Notes: generated by a model from the letters alone, not told the origin. A DNA stretch of 64,000 nucleotides from Thermomicrobiales bacterium (GCA_037045155.1 JBAOIG010000002.1:558001-622000); one strand, 5' to 3'; numbered from the stretch's first letter, positions 17,190 to 26,263 are shown. Translations and numbers: made by a program.

Positions 17190-18242
17190 ATGGCAGGGTT
17201 GAAGGCCAGCATCGTCGGCGGTTCGGGATATGCAGGGGGCGAGCTGCTCCGGCTGCTGCTCGGTCACCCCGAGGTCGAGGTTGCCCAGGTGACATCGCGC
17301 TCGCTGGCCGGCAAGCTGGTGACGACGTCGCACCCGAATCTGCGCAAGCGAACGACGCTGAAATACAGCATGCCGGCGGCGCTGGAGTCGTGCGACGTCC
17401 TGTTCATCTGTGTGCCGCACGGCGCGTCGTCGCCGAACGTGAGCGAATATCTGGATAAGGCCGGCGTCATCATCGACCTGAGCGCCGACTTCCGGTTGCG
17501 CGACGCTACCGACTACAAGACCTGGTATGGCTGGGAGCATCCACGGCCAGAGCTGATCCCGACAACGGTCTACGGCCTGCCGGAGCTGCACCGCGAGGAG
17601 ATCCGCCAGGCGAATTACATCGCCAGCCCTGGCTGTAACGCGACGGCCAGCATCCTGGCGCTCTATCCGCTGGCGGCCAGCGGGCTGCTCGACCCGACGA
17701 TGCCGATTGTCGTCGAGGCCAAGTCAGGGTCGTCCGGCTCGGGCGTCGAGTCGGGGCCGGCCAGCCACCACCCGGAGCGCAGCGGAGTGATGCGCTCGTT
17801 CAAGCCAACCGGCCACCGGCACTCAGCCGAGGTGATCCAGGAGCTGTCGGTCAACGGCTTCTGCCCGAAGGTCAGCTTCACCGCGACCTCGGTCGAGGCA
17901 GTCCGCGGCATCCTGGCGACGGCGCATGCCTTCACAAAGGAACCGGTGACGGACAAGGATCTCTGGAAGATCTACCGTGGCGTCTATGGCAGCGAGCCGT
18001 TTGTCCGGATCGTCAAGGAGACGCACGGTATCCATCGCACGCCAGAGCCGAAGATCCTGTCGGGAACGAACTTCTGCGATGTCGGCTTCGATGTCGATCC
18101 GCACGGCAACCGGGTGGTCGTCACGGCTGCGATCGACAATCTGATGAAGGGCGCGGCCGGCCAGGCGCTGCAGGCGATGAACATCCGCATGGGCTTCGAG
18201 GAGACGCTCGGCCTGGAGTTCATGGGTCTGCACCCGATCTAG
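17190..18242 (+). CDS. argC: LysW-gamma-glutamyl(or aminoadipyl)-phosphate reductase (ArgC/LysY)
   Basis: NADPH-dependent reductase of the LysW-linked acyl phosphate to semialdehyde. The nucleotide-binding N-terminus is VGGSGYAGGELLRLLLGHPEVE; the catalytic Cys is in YIASPGCNATASILAL (about residue 150), and the active-site His is expected in HRHSAEVIQEL. The insert KSGSSGSGVESGPASHHPERSG is of the LysY/ArgC type-2 form. At 350 aa it has the usual length. ATG 17190 has GGGGAAGAGGA upstream. It lies between argX and lysZ on the same strand, fitting the pathway order. Confidence 0.93.
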   Translation: MAGLKASIVGGSGYAGGELLRLLLGHPEVEVAQVTSRSLAGKLVTTSHPNLRKRTTLKYSMPAALESCDVLFICVPHGASSPNVSEYLDKAGVIIDLSADFRLRDATDYKTWYGWEHPRPELIPTTVYGLPELHREEIRQANYIASPGCNATASILALYPLAASGLLDPTMPIVVEAKSGSSGSGVESGPASHHPERSGVMRSFKPTGHRHSAEVIQELSVNGFCPKVSFTATSVEAVRGILATAHAFTKEPVTDKDLWKIYRGVYGSEPFVRIVKETHGIHRTPEPKILSGTNFCDVGFDVDPHGNRVVVTAAIDNLMKGAAGQALQAMNIRMGFEETLGLEFMGLHPI

Positions 18243-18259
18243 CTCAGCGGATTCGCTTA

Positions 18260-18289
18260 CTCCCCTCCCTTCACAGGGGAGGGCGGGAG
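18260..18289. repeat. Half-copy of the GC-rich inverted repeat (element C)
   Basis: CTCCCCTCCC-ttcaca-GGGGAGGG forms a tight hairpin in the argC-lysZ gap. It matches the inner hairpin of elements B and D but lacks the second half. Confidence 0.55.
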
Positions 18290-18310
18290 CCCTTTGGGCA
18301 ATGGAGGGGT

Positions 18311-19120
18311 ATGCTCGTCATCAAGCTCGGCGGCAGCGCCGGGATCGATTCATCCATGACGCTCGACGATCTGGCCACGCTCTGGCCTGGCGAGCGCATC
18401 GTGTTCGTCCACGGCGCGAACGCCGCGCTGGACGCCTTTCAGCGCCAGGTCGGCCACGAGCCCCGGTTGGTGACCTCGTCCACCGGCCAGGTTAGCCGCT
18501 TCACCGATCCGGAGACGATGGACGATTTTCTGGCGATTTACGCCGGCCGGACGAATAAACGTCTCGTCGAGGGGCTGCAGATGCGCGGCATCAACGCCGT
18601 CGGGCTGACGGCGCTGGATGGCGGCATCGCCCGCGGACCGCGCAAGGACGCGATCCGTATCGTCGAGGACGGCAAGCCGAAGATCCTGCGCGGCGACTAC
18701 GCCGGCAGCATCAAACAGATCGATACACGACTGATCGACCTGCTGCTGGACAACGGCTACCTGCCGGTGCTGACACCGCCGGCTGTCAGCCTGAACGGCG
18801 AGGCGATTAACGTCGACGGCGACAAGCTCTCGCTGCGCCTGGCCGAGGCGTTGCAGGCCGACGCGATGGTCCTGCTTTCGAACACGGCCGGCCTGCTGGC
18901 GAATCTCGACGACCCGGACTCGCTCATTCGCGAGATCGACGTCGCCAACCCGGCCAGCGTCGAGGCAGCGATGACGGCGGCCGGCGGGCGAATGAAGAAG
19001 AAGGTCCAGGCCGGCATCGACGCCGTTGCGGCTGGCATCGGCCGCGTTGTCTTTGCCGACGCACGCGTCGAGCGGCCCGTCAGCCGGGCGCTGGCCGGCG
19101 AGGGAACGGTTGTGGGGTAG
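18311..19120 (+). CDS. lysZ: LysW-glutamate/aminoadipate kinase (LysZ/ArgB)
   Basis: Amino-acid kinase that phosphorylates the side-chain carboxylate of LysW-bound glutamate or aminoadipate. The N-terminal LVIKLGGSAGID is the ATP phosphate-binding segment; FVHGANAALDAFQRQVG and FTDPETMDDFLAIYAGRTNK follow; INVDGDKLSLRLAEALQADAMVLLSNTAGLL is the ATP-binding half; and GGRMKKKVQAGIDAV holds the catalytic Lys. At 269 aa it is the compact LysZ type with no N-terminal regulatory helix for arginine. GGAGGGG lies a few bases upstream of ATG 18311. Confidence 0.92.
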   Translation: MLVIKLGGSAGIDSSMTLDDLATLWPGERIVFVHGANAALDAFQRQVGHEPRLVTSSTGQVSRFTDPETMDDFLAIYAGRTNKRLVEGLQMRGINAVGLTALDGGIARGPRKDAIRIVEDGKPKILRGDYAGSIKQIDTRLIDLLLDNGYLPVLTPPAVSLNGEAINVDGDKLSLRLAEALQADAMVLLSNTAGLLANLDDPDSLIREIDVANPASVEAAMTAAGGRMKKKVQAGIDAVAAGIGRVVFADARVERPVSRALAGEGTVVG

Positions 19121-19128
19121 GAGTAGGA

Positions 19129-19311
19129 ACCCCTCCCCCAACCCCCTCCCCTGTGAAGGGAGGGGAGATGGAGCTTAGTGCCCGCGGAAGGCTACGTCAC
19201 GATGCCTCCCCCGTGGAGACGGGAGAGACGAGAAGAGCGGGTCGTGAACTGGACAGCAGGTCTCGTCTCTTCGTCCCCCTCCCCTCGAAGGGGAGGGGCG
19301 AGGGGAGGGGT
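19129..19311. repeat. GC-rich inverted-repeat element D (MITE-like)
   Basis: The left end ACCCCTCCCCCAACCCCC and the right end GGGGCGAGGGGAGGGGT are close reverse complements, 183 bases in all. Inner hairpins are CCCCTCCCCT-gtga-AGGGAGGGG and CCCCTCCCCT-cga-AGGGGAGGGG. It separates lysZ from lysJ. Confidence 0.65.
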
Positions 19312-19337
19312 CATCCCTTTCACTATAAGGAGCAACC

Positions 19338-20516
19338 ATGACGATTACGACGGACATCATCAATGCTGACCGGACGCTCCAGCCGCCGCTGTATGCCAAG
19401 CGCGAGGTCGTGCTGGCGCGGGGCGAGGGGGCGACGCTGTGGGACAGCGAGGGCAACGCCTTTATCGACATGATGAGCAACTACGGGGTGAACGTGCTGG
19501 GACACGCCCACCCGGCTGTGACCGAGGCGATCGCCCGGCAGGCGGGGCTGCTCGTGAGTTGCCACCAGTCGTTCGTCAGCGACATTCGGGCGCAGTTTCT
19601 GGAGACGTTGATTGGGCTCGCGCCCGACGGAATGACGCGGGCGTTTCTGTCGAACTCGGGAACCGAGGCGATCGAGGCGGCGCTGAAGTTCGCCCGCGTC
19701 GCGACCGGGCGAGACGGCATCGTCGCCACGCGGGGTGGCTATCACGGCCGGACGATCGGCGCGCTGGCGGCAACGGCGGAGAAGAAGTATCGGGAGCCGT
19801 TCGCGGCGGTTCTTGCGCCAGCGACCCACGTGCCGTTCAACAATCTCGACGCGCTGGAGGCAGCGGTCAACAGCACGACGGCGGCGGTGATCCTCGAGCC
19901 GATCCAGGGCGAGGGCGGCATCGTTGTTCCGGACGATGACTACCTCGCCGGCGCGCGCCATATCGCCAGCGCGGCCGGCGCAATGCTCATCCTCGACGAG
20001 GTGCAGACGGCGTTTCGGACCGGGACATTCTTCGCCTGCGAGCCCAGTGGGATCGTGCCGGACCTCCTCTGCACCGCCAAGGGGCTGGCGAACGGTGTCC
20101 CGATCGGCGCGACGCTGATGACCGAGGAGGTTGCTGGCGTTCTCGGCGGCGGTGTCCATGGATCGACGTTCGGTGGCAACCCGCTGGCCTGCGCGGCCGG
20201 CCTGGCGACGATCGATGCGATCCGCGCCGAGGGGCTGCTGGAACGCAGCGTCGCGCTCGGCGAGCGGCTGCGCGGAGGGATCGAGGCGCTGGCGCATCCG
20301 AAGGTGCGGGCAGTCCGCGGCCAGGGGTTGATGACCGGGGTCGAGTTCCGCGTGCGGGTGACACCGGTGCTGAAGGGGCTGCAGGACCGCGGCGTGCTGG
20401 CGCTGCCGGCCGGCAGCCTGGTGATCCGGCTGCTGCCGCCGCTGGTGATCAGCGAAGAGCAGATCGACCGGGCTGTCGCCGCGCTCGGCGAGACGCTGGA
20501 TGCGCTCGGCGGCTGA
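19338..20516 (+). CDS. lysJ: LysW-semialdehyde aminotransferase (LysJ/ArgD)
   Basis: Class-III PLP aminotransferase converting LysW-bound glutamate or aminoadipate semialdehyde to the ornithine or lysine adduct. Features: SNYGVNVLGHAHPAVTEAI, SNSGTEAIEAALKFAR (phosphate cup), GGYHGRTIGALAAT, EPIQGEGGIVVPDDDYL, ILDEVQTAFRTGTFFA (PLP Asp) and CTAKGLANGVPIGA (Schiff-base Lys, about residue 248). It is 392 aa. It is the last gene of the operon; a terminator-like hairpin follows 74 bases after the stop. Confidence 0.92.
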   Translation: MTITTDIINADRTLQPPLYAKREVVLARGEGATLWDSEGNAFIDMMSNYGVNVLGHAHPAVTEAIARQAGLLVSCHQSFVSDIRAQFLETLIGLAPDGMTRAFLSNSGTEAIEAALKFARVATGRDGIVATRGGYHGRTIGALAATAEKKYREPFAAVLAPATHVPFNNLDALEAAVNSTTAAVILEPIQGEGGIVVPDDDYLAGARHIASAAGAMLILDEVQTAFRTGTFFACEPSGIVPDLLCTAKGLANGVPIGATLMTEEVAGVLGGGVHGSTFGGNPLACAAGLATIDAIRAEGLLERSVALGERLRGGIEALAHPKVRAVRGQGLMTGVEFRVRVTPVLKGLQDRGVLALPAGSLVIRLLPPLVISEEQIDRAVAALGETLDALGG

Positions 20517-20589
20517 TGACGCAGCCGGCAGCCAACAGCAATGCCGCGCGTCGAGTACCATACGCATCTATCGAGTTCCGATTCACGAT

Positions 20590-20618
20590 CAGGGATGGCC
20601 AGGTCATGGCTGTCCCTG
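20590..20618 (+). terminator. Terminator of the arginine operon
   Basis: A 12-pair stem CAGGGATGGCCA / TGGCTGTCCCTG (two G-U pairs) with a 5-base loop, followed by TTGTGTCCCGTTTG. Confidence 0.55.
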
Positions 20619-20664
20619 TTGTGTCCCGTTTGTGGGCTATTGAGCGATACAGGGGTGTGAGAGC

Positions 20665-21826
20665 GTGGATATTACCTATGTGGTCGTGTTCACGATCGTC
20701 GCCGGCTCGCGATTCATCGTGCCGTTGTTCATCCCTCGGTTCCCGCTGCCGGCCACGCTTGCCGCCCTGGTGATCGACGCCGTCGACAAGTCGATCTTCC
20801 AGATCTTCACCGACGCCGATCTCGAGGGCTACCAGTCCTACGACAAGGCGCTCGACGTCTACTACCTGGCGATCGCCTATATCGCCACAATGCGCAACTG
20901 GACGAATGTCTACGCATACAAGACCAGCCGATTCCTCTGGTACTACCGGCTGGCCGGCTCGACACTCTTCGAGCTGACCGGCTGGCGAGCGCTGCTGCTG
21001 ATCTTCCCGAATGCGTTCGAGTACTTCTTCCTGTATGTCGAAGGCGTGCGGACACGATGGAGCATGCGCCGGCTGACGAAGAAGCACATCCTCGGGGCGG
21101 CGGCCTTCATCTGGATCGTCATCAAGCTGCCGCAGGAGGCGTGGATCCACCTGTTCCAGCTGGACGTCACCGACGCATTCAAGGAGCATATCCTGGGGTC
21201 GTCGCTCGACGAGAAGCTGGGGCACGGCAATCGGCAACAGCCTCTGGATCTTCCCGGTGCTGATCGCGCTCGGCGTCGCGTTGTGGTTCGTCATCCGGCG
21301 TGTTTCCGCCCAGCTGCCGACCGGAGACTGGCCGGCCACATATGACTCGGACGCGCATGCGGATAACCAGATTGCGATCCCGCTGAAGCCGGCCGCCGAC
21401 CGGCACTGGCGCGAGGGGCTGGCCGAGAAGGTTGTGCTGGTCGGCTTGCTGGGCGTGATCTTCGCGCAGATGCTGCCGAACGTCCACGTCGGCGCGTTGC
21501 AGATGCTGATTGGCGTCGGCGCGGTCGTCGTCGCGAATGCGGCGGTCAGCCACTGGCTGGCCGCACGCGGGACGAACTGGCGCTCTTCGGCGACACAGTT
21601 CCTCGCCTTGACGGCGATCAATGTCGGTCTGGGCGTGCTCTACATGGTGATCACGCCCTCGTTCGGAGCGGATCTCGGGCGCGCCGGTCTGCTGTTCTTC
21701 GGCCTGTTGCTGACGACGCTTATCACGCTCTACGACCGGTATCGGCCGATCATCGATGCGCGGATGGCGGCTGAAGCAGCGGCTACTGCGTCTCGACCTG
21801 CGTCCGGGCCGGCAGCGCGCGCCTGA
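20665..21826 (+). CDS. Multi-pass membrane protein of unknown function, frameshifted
   Basis: Not recognised as a named family. The first half (frame 1, GTG 20665 to about 21218) has membrane segments at the N-terminus (VVVFTIVAGSRFIVPLF) and around residues 105-125, with a YKTSRFLWYYRLAGSTLFELTGWR loop. The second half (frame 2, IGNSLWIFPVLIALGVALWF to the stop) carries four to five more membrane segments and ends in an Ala-rich tail. The two join if one base is lost or added in the G run near 21217-21222, giving about 385 residues. The 3' end overlaps the opposing VTT gene by 44 bases. No catalytic motif is seen. Confidence 0.65.
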
Positions 21827-22460
21827 CGAGTGCGACTGGCGACCAGCCGAGCTCGCCAGTCGGTTCGACACCGCGCCAGCGCTGGATGCGCTCGACGAGC
21901 TTCGGGATATCCATGCGGAACAGCAGGAAGACGCCGATCGTGCTTGCGACCTGCGTCGCGATGATCAGCGAGCCGGCGCCGGAGAGCGAGAACAGGTCGC
22001 CAAACGAGGTCACCGTCGTCTCGGCCGCCAACAGCGCGCCGAAGTAGATGCCAGCGCGGGCGACACCGTAGACGACCGCGCCCGGCAGGAGCGGGATTCG
22101 CGCGATCCCGGCGGCCATGAAGAGCATCGCTTTGGGGATCGGGCCGAAGGCGAACATCGCCAGGGCCGGCAGATTGAGCTTCGTGTTCTGGCGGATCATC
22201 TCAGCGTAGCGTTGGGCGTCGGCGCGCTGCCGGGCGGGGATAATGCGCTCGCCGAGCCAGCGGCTGGCCAGGGCAAGGATGATGCGGCCGAAGGTCGAGC
22301 CGACTGCGCCGACGATGGCGACCGGCAGGATCGGCAGGTTGTAGTGGACACTGAACCAGGCCAGTACTCCCCAGGTGGGCGGAGCAAGCACCGGGGTCAC
22401 GTTGCAGAGCGCCGCGAGCGCCGCCACCAGTAGCCAGATCCAGAGGTCGCCTGGGAGCAT
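21783..22460 (-). CDS. DedA/VTT-like membrane protein
   Basis: About 225 aa with five or so hydrophobic segments. The segment VAIVGAVGSTFGRIILALASRW followed by the soluble loop, and FGPIPKAMLFMAAGIARIPLLPGAVVYGVARAGIYF, resembles the F/Y-x(G)-R and G-x-x-x-x-P elements of DedA/VTT proteins, which are linked to lipid scrambling and envelope homeostasis. The assignment is by general pattern and not certain. It is convergent with the preceding gene, with stop codons crossing by 44 bases. Confidence 0.6.
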   Translation of the reverse strand: MLPGDLWIWLLVAALAALCNVTPVLAPPTWGVLAWFSVHYNLPILPVAIVGAVGSTFGRIILALASRWLGERIIPARQRADAQRYAEMIRQNTKLNLPALAMFAFGPIPKAMLFMAAGIARIPLLPGAVVYGVARAGIYFGALLAAETTVTSFGDLFSLSGAGSLIIATQVASTIGVFLLFRMDIPKLVERIQRWRGVEPTGELGWSPVALVRRALPARTQVETQ

Positions 22461-22613
22461 CGCGGGGCCGCCTTCCGATTGCCGGCCGTCGCCAGCGCCA
22501 CACGGGCGTTACCCCCGCGTCTATAACAATGCGCGCGGCGTCGGATCGTTATGCCTCACGCCGATCGACACTGGCCCGGCTAACGCGTGCGCGACAAGGG
22601 CGCAGCGCCATCG

Positions 22614-23990
22614 CTAGGAGTTCGGGATGTGGAGGATCATCCGGGCGACGGTGAAGTAGATCACCAGTCCGGTGCCGTCCACCAGCGTCGTGATGAATGG
22701 CGCTGAGACCACGGCAGGGTCGATCTTCAGCTGGCGCAGGGTCAGCGGTAGCACCGCCGCGACGAGCGCCGACCAGAGGACGATCAGCACAACGGTGATG
22801 CCGACGACCATGCCCATATCGACGCCGACATGCAGCGTCATCGCGCGGCCGAAGGTCACGACCGACAGCACCGCGGCGAGCATGATCGCGGTCAGAACCT
22901 CCTTGCGGACGATGCGGAACAGATCGCGAATCCGCACCTGGCCAAGGCCCATCGCCCGGACGAGCGTGGTGACCGTTTGCGAGCCGACGTTGCCGCCGGT
23001 GCCGATCAGCAGCGGGATGAAGAAGGCGAGCGCGACGGCGTTGGACAGCTCGTGCTCGAAGTGGCGCAGGACGGTGCCGGTGTAGGCCTCGGCGACGAAC
23101 AGCGCCAGCAACCACGGAACACGCCGGCGAAAGAGGAGGAACGGCGTCGCGCGCAGGTACGGCTCTTCCAGTGGCTGCGAGCCGCCGAGCCGCTCGATGT
23201 CCTCCGTCGCCTCCTGTTCGAGGATATCGGCGACATCGTCGGCGGTGATAATGCCGAGCAGCCGGCCTTCGCTATCAACAACCGGCAGGGCCAGCAGATC
23301 GTGCTCGTTGAGTAGTTGCGCGGCCTCCTCCTGGTCGGCGGTGACAAGGATCGTGTAAACGTCCTCGATCATCAGGTCCCGGACGCGCGAATCCGGCCGG
23401 GTCAGGACGAGGTTGCGCAGCGAGAGGACGCCCAGCAGGCGCTCGTCCTCCTCCTGCACATAGATGTAGTTGATCGTCTCGGCCTCCTCGGCGACACGAC
23501 GCAGGGCGACGACGGCCTGGTCGGCGCGCAGCTCGGGGCTGACCGAGACGTAGGCGGGAGTCATCCGGCCGCCGGCGGTGTCGGGCGGGTAGGCCAGCAG
23601 CTCGCGCAGCTCCTCGGCCTCCAGTGGCTCCATCGCGACCATGATCTGGCTGGCGGTGGCCGGGACGATCTCGCCGACGACATCAGCGGCCTCGTCGGGC
23701 TCCATCGCCTCCAGCACGTCAGCGGCGTGGGCGAGGGGGAGACGCTCCAGCAGGTCAGCCGCGTCGGTCGGGTCGAACTCGCCGAGCAGGTCGCCGACCT
23801 CGTCCGCCCCGAGGGCATGGGCGAAGCGCTGGAGATCGCGGGGGGAGAGCTGGTCGAGGTACTCGACAGGATCGTCGCCGGCCTCGTCGATCTGCCTCAG
23901 CGCCTCGGCGATGGCCGTGGCGTCGCCACGGTCGATGGCGTCGCGCAGTAGCACCCGGCGGTCGTCTTCAGTCAGCACGCGCCCTCCCAT
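22614..23990 (-). CDS. mgtE: Magnesium transporter MgtE
   Basis: Homodimeric Mg2+ channel of the inner membrane, 458 aa. Domains in order: cytoplasmic superhelical N domain (about 15-130; repeats such as LLGEFDPTDAADLLERLPLAHAADVLEAMEPDEAADVVGEI), the CBS pair (about 135-260; GGRMTPAYVSVSPELRADQAV and LLGIITADDVADILEQEA) and five membrane helices (about 285-458) with the MgtE signature IGTGGNVGSQTVTTLVRAMGLG near the pore. Acidic residues at the N-CBS interface are the usual Mg2+ sensors. ATG 23990 has GAGG upstream; GTG 23978 with GGGAGG is an alternative. No M-box was recognised upstream. Confidence 0.93.
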   Translation of the reverse strand: MGGRVLTEDDRRVLLRDAIDRGDATAIAEALRQIDEAGDDPVEYLDQLSPRDLQRFAHALGADEVGDLLGEFDPTDAADLLERLPLAHAADVLEAMEPDEAADVVGEIVPATASQIMVAMEPLEAEELRELLAYPPDTAGGRMTPAYVSVSPELRADQAVVALRRVAEEAETINYIYVQEEDERLLGVLSLRNLVLTRPDSRVRDLMIEDVYTILVTADQEEAAQLLNEHDLLALPVVDSEGRLLGIITADDVADILEQEATEDIERLGGSQPLEEPYLRATPFLLFRRRVPWLLALFVAEAYTGTVLRHFEHELSNAVALAFFIPLLIGTGGNVGSQTVTTLVRAMGLGQVRIRDLFRIVRKEVLTAIMLAAVLSVVTFGRAMTLHVGVDMGMVVGITVVLIVLWSALVAAVLPLTLRQLKIDPAVVSAPFITTLVDGTGLVIYFTVARMILHIPNS

Positions 23991-24074
23991 CTGGCCTCAC
24001 CCGTCGCGCAGCGTCCCAGTGTACAACCATGGCACGAAGAGGGCCGCGCGTCAGCGGGGTTGCCGTAGAGAGAC

Positions 24075-24105
24075 GACGCCCCGGCGAGTTACCCGCCGGG
24101 GCGTC
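24075..24105 (-). terminator. Terminator after the first 15-residue-repeat gene
   Basis: Perfect 11-pair stem GACGCCCCGGC / GCCGGGGCGTC with a 9-base loop, about 30 bases beyond the stop of the 24136-25137 gene. A poor T tract follows on the minus strand. Confidence 0.55.
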
Positions 24106-24135
24106 GCTACGTTGAGTTCGCGTGATGACGCGGCG

Positions 24136-25137
24136 CTAGTTGGATTCGGTCAGGCCGCCGGCTCTCCAATTATCCTGGCCTGACGCCGTGTGAGTTGATC
24201 CGCCGCTGACGCTGGAGTAGTCGCCACTGGCTTCATTAGTTTCCCCACCGCTGACGCTAGAGGCGTAACCGCTAGCGGTGTTGCTGTACCCGCCGCTGAC
24301 GCTGGAGTTGCCGCCGTTAGTAGTGTTGGACCCCCCGCCGCTGATGCTGGAGTAGCCACCACTGGCGGTGTTGCTGTACCCGCCGCTGACGCTGGAGGCC
24401 CAACCGCTGGCCGTGTTGTACTGCCCACCGCTGATGCTGGCGTACCCGTCGTTGGCGGTGTTGCTGGCCCCGCCGCTGACGCTGGAGGCCCAACCGCTGG
24501 CCGTGTTGAAGTACCCACCGCTGATGCTGGCGTACTTGCCGCTAGCAGTGTTACCGGTCCCACCGCTGATGCTGGCGTACTCCTTGCTGATGCTATTGTC
24601 GTTCCCAGCGACGAACCCGCCGTAGCTGCTATACGTATGACGTGAGCCGACGACGAGATTGTGTGATCCCGTTCGATTGTCGTCGTTGTCTTCGTTGTAG
24701 CCGACGATCAGGTTGCCGGTCGCGTTGGTTGTCTCGGTGCTGCCCAGACCGTTGACGATCTGGACGTTGCAACCGCTGAAGAGGGCCGTGCCGTCGTTAG
24801 CCGTCGACAGACAGGCCGGCACCTGGGCGCGGAGACTCGTATTTTCGGCTTGTAGCGTGGCCACCTTGCCTTCGAGGGTCGCCAGCCGCGCTTCGATGCC
24901 GGAGAGATCAGCGCCGCTCTGCCAGGAGGTGGCAGTCTCGTTGCGCAGGCAGGGCCGGCCGTTGGAGACGATGCGGACGAAGCCGGACATCTTGCTGACA
25001 CAGGCGGAGACAGTGGTGGGCGGGCTGCTGGCCAGAGCGCTGTTGACGCCGATGCCGATAGCGACGCCGAGCGCGAGCGCGACGACAACGCTGGCGACGA
25101 GCCGCAGGGACGACGGAACCATCGCGAACTGACGCAT
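24136..25137 (-). CDS. Secreted or anchored protein with 15-residue beta-repeats (copy 1)
   Basis: A 333-aa protein. The N-terminus has one hydrophobic segment (SLRLVASVVVALALGVAIGIGV), a signal peptide or anchor, then a short Cys-containing region (VSACVSKMSGFVRIV, PCLRNETATSWQSGADLSG) and a coiled coil (IEARLATLEGKVATLQAENTSLRAQV). After a GNLIVGYNEDN segment come nine repeats of period 15 with consensus (V/I)SGGxxNTASGxxSS, which should form a beta-solenoid like the heads of trimeric adhesins. RBS AGGAGGG precedes ATG 25137. It is a close paralogue of the next gene upstream (25331-26263), in tandem on the same strand. Role in adhesion or surface layer is inference. Confidence 0.8.
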   Translation of the reverse strand: MRQFAMVPSSLRLVASVVVALALGVAIGIGVNSALASSPPTTVSACVSKMSGFVRIVSNGRPCLRNETATSWQSGADLSGIEARLATLEGKVATLQAENTSLRAQVPACLSTANDGTALFSGCNVQIVNGLGSTETTNATGNLIVGYNEDNDDNRTGSHNLVVGSRHTYSSYGGFVAGNDNSISKEYASISGGTGNTASGKYASISGGYFNTASGWASSVSGGASNTANDGYASISGGQYNTASGWASSVSGGYSNTASGGYSSISGGGSNTTNGGNSSVSGGYSNTASGYASSVSGGETNEASGDYSSVSGGSTHTASGQDNWRAGGLTESN

Positions 25138-25272
25138 GGGGGCAACCCTCCTGCTATTGACGGCCGCCGGTAGGCCCGGTTCAGCCATTATGTTGATGGA
25201 GACGGCGGCAGTATGACATGAACGGATTGTCATGTCGAGAAGGCCTGAATCAGCGTGGAAAACACAAACCAA

Positions 25273-25299
25273 GACGCCCCGGCAGATCGTCGGGGCGTC
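25273..25299 (-). terminator. Terminator between the two repeat-protein genes
   Basis: Stem GACGCCCCG / CGGGGCGTC followed on the minus strand by TTGGTTTGTGTTTTCC. It lies about 32 bases past the stop of the upstream copy and uses the same stem core as 24075-24105, so the tandem unit was probably duplicated with its terminator. Confidence 0.65.
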
Positions 25300-25330
25300 A
25301 CTGCTTTGACTCTGGCTTGGCAGGGCCGGG

Positions 25331-26263
25331 CTATTGTGCCTCGGAGAGGCCTCCGCCGACCCACATATTTTGGCTAGCAGCTGTGCGATTACGCCCGCCG
25401 CTGACCGTGGAATAGATGCCGCTGGCAGTGTTGGTGTCCCCACCGCTGACGCTGGAGCCGATACCGGTAGCCTTGTTGATAGCCCCGCCACTGACGCTGG
25501 AGTAATTGCCGGTTGTAGTGTTGTAGTATCCGCCGCTGACGCTGGATTGGTGGCCGCTGGCGGTGTTGTTGTATCCGCCGCTGACACTGGAGGAGCGGTC
25601 ACTGGCGGTGTTGTAGTATCCGCCGCTGACGCTGGATTGGTGGCCGCTGGCGGTGTTGCCCTCCCCGCCGCTGACGCTGGCGTAGTCGCCGCTGATAATG
25701 TTGTCGTACCCCGCGACCAACCCGCCGTAGCTGCTGTACGTATGACTTGAGCCGACGACGACGTTATGCGAGCCGGTTCGGGTGTCGCCATTGTCTTCGT
25801 TGTAGCCGACGATCAGGTTGCCCTTCCCGTTGACCGTAGCGGTGCTGCCCTGACCATTGATAATCTGGACGTTGCAGCCGCTGAAGAGGGCCGTCCCGTC
25901 GTTTGCGGTCGACAGGCAGGCCGGCACCTGGGCCGTGAGGTCGTCAATTGTGGCTTGCTGGGACGCGATCGTAGCCTGCTGAGTAGTTACGAGACCCTCC
26001 AGCGCGGTGAGCCGCGCTTCGACACCCGACAGATCGGCGCCGCTCTGCCAGGTCATGAACCGTTCGGTGCGCATGCAGTATCGATCGCTGGAGACGATGC
26101 GGACGAAACCGGACATCTTGCTGACACAGGCAGAGACAGTGGTGGGCGGGCTGCTGGCCAGGACGCTGTTCACACCGATGCCGATGGCGAGGCCGAGGGC
26201 CAGTGTCACGATGGCTCCGACGAGGAGTCGCAGGGACGTGGGGACAACCACGAGCTGACGCAT
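25331..26263 (-). CDS. Secreted or anchored protein with 15-residue beta-repeats (copy 2)
   Basis: A 310-aa paralogue of copy 1. It has the same signal/anchor (LRLLVGAIVTLALGLAIGIGV), the same Cys motifs (VSACVSKMSGFVRIV, RYCMRTERFMTWQSGADLSG) and a longer coiled coil with internal QATI repeats (VTTQQATIASQQATIDDL). Next come the conserved PACLSTANDGTALFSGCNVQI and about seven repeats of VSGGxxNTASGxxSS. Conservation is highest in the N-terminal region and lowest in repeat number, as expected if repeats expand and contract. The upstream sequences (CAACCCTCC-GCTATTGA-GGC) are also shared with copy 1. Start ATG 26263 with a CGGGAGGG-type RBS. Confidence 0.8.
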   Translation of the reverse strand: MRQLVVVPTSLRLLVGAIVTLALGLAIGIGVNSVLASSPPTTVSACVSKMSGFVRIVSSDRYCMRTERFMTWQSGADLSGVEARLTALEGLVTTQQATIASQQATIDDLTAQVPACLSTANDGTALFSGCNVQIINGQGSTATVNGKGNLIVGYNEDNGDTRTGSHNVVVGSSHTYSSYGGLVAGYDNIISGDYASVSGGEGNTASGHQSSVSGGYYNTASDRSSSVSGGYNNTASGHQSSVSGGYYNTTTGNYSSVSGGAINKATGIGSSVSGGDTNTASGIYSTVSGGRNRTAASQNMWVGGGLSEAQ

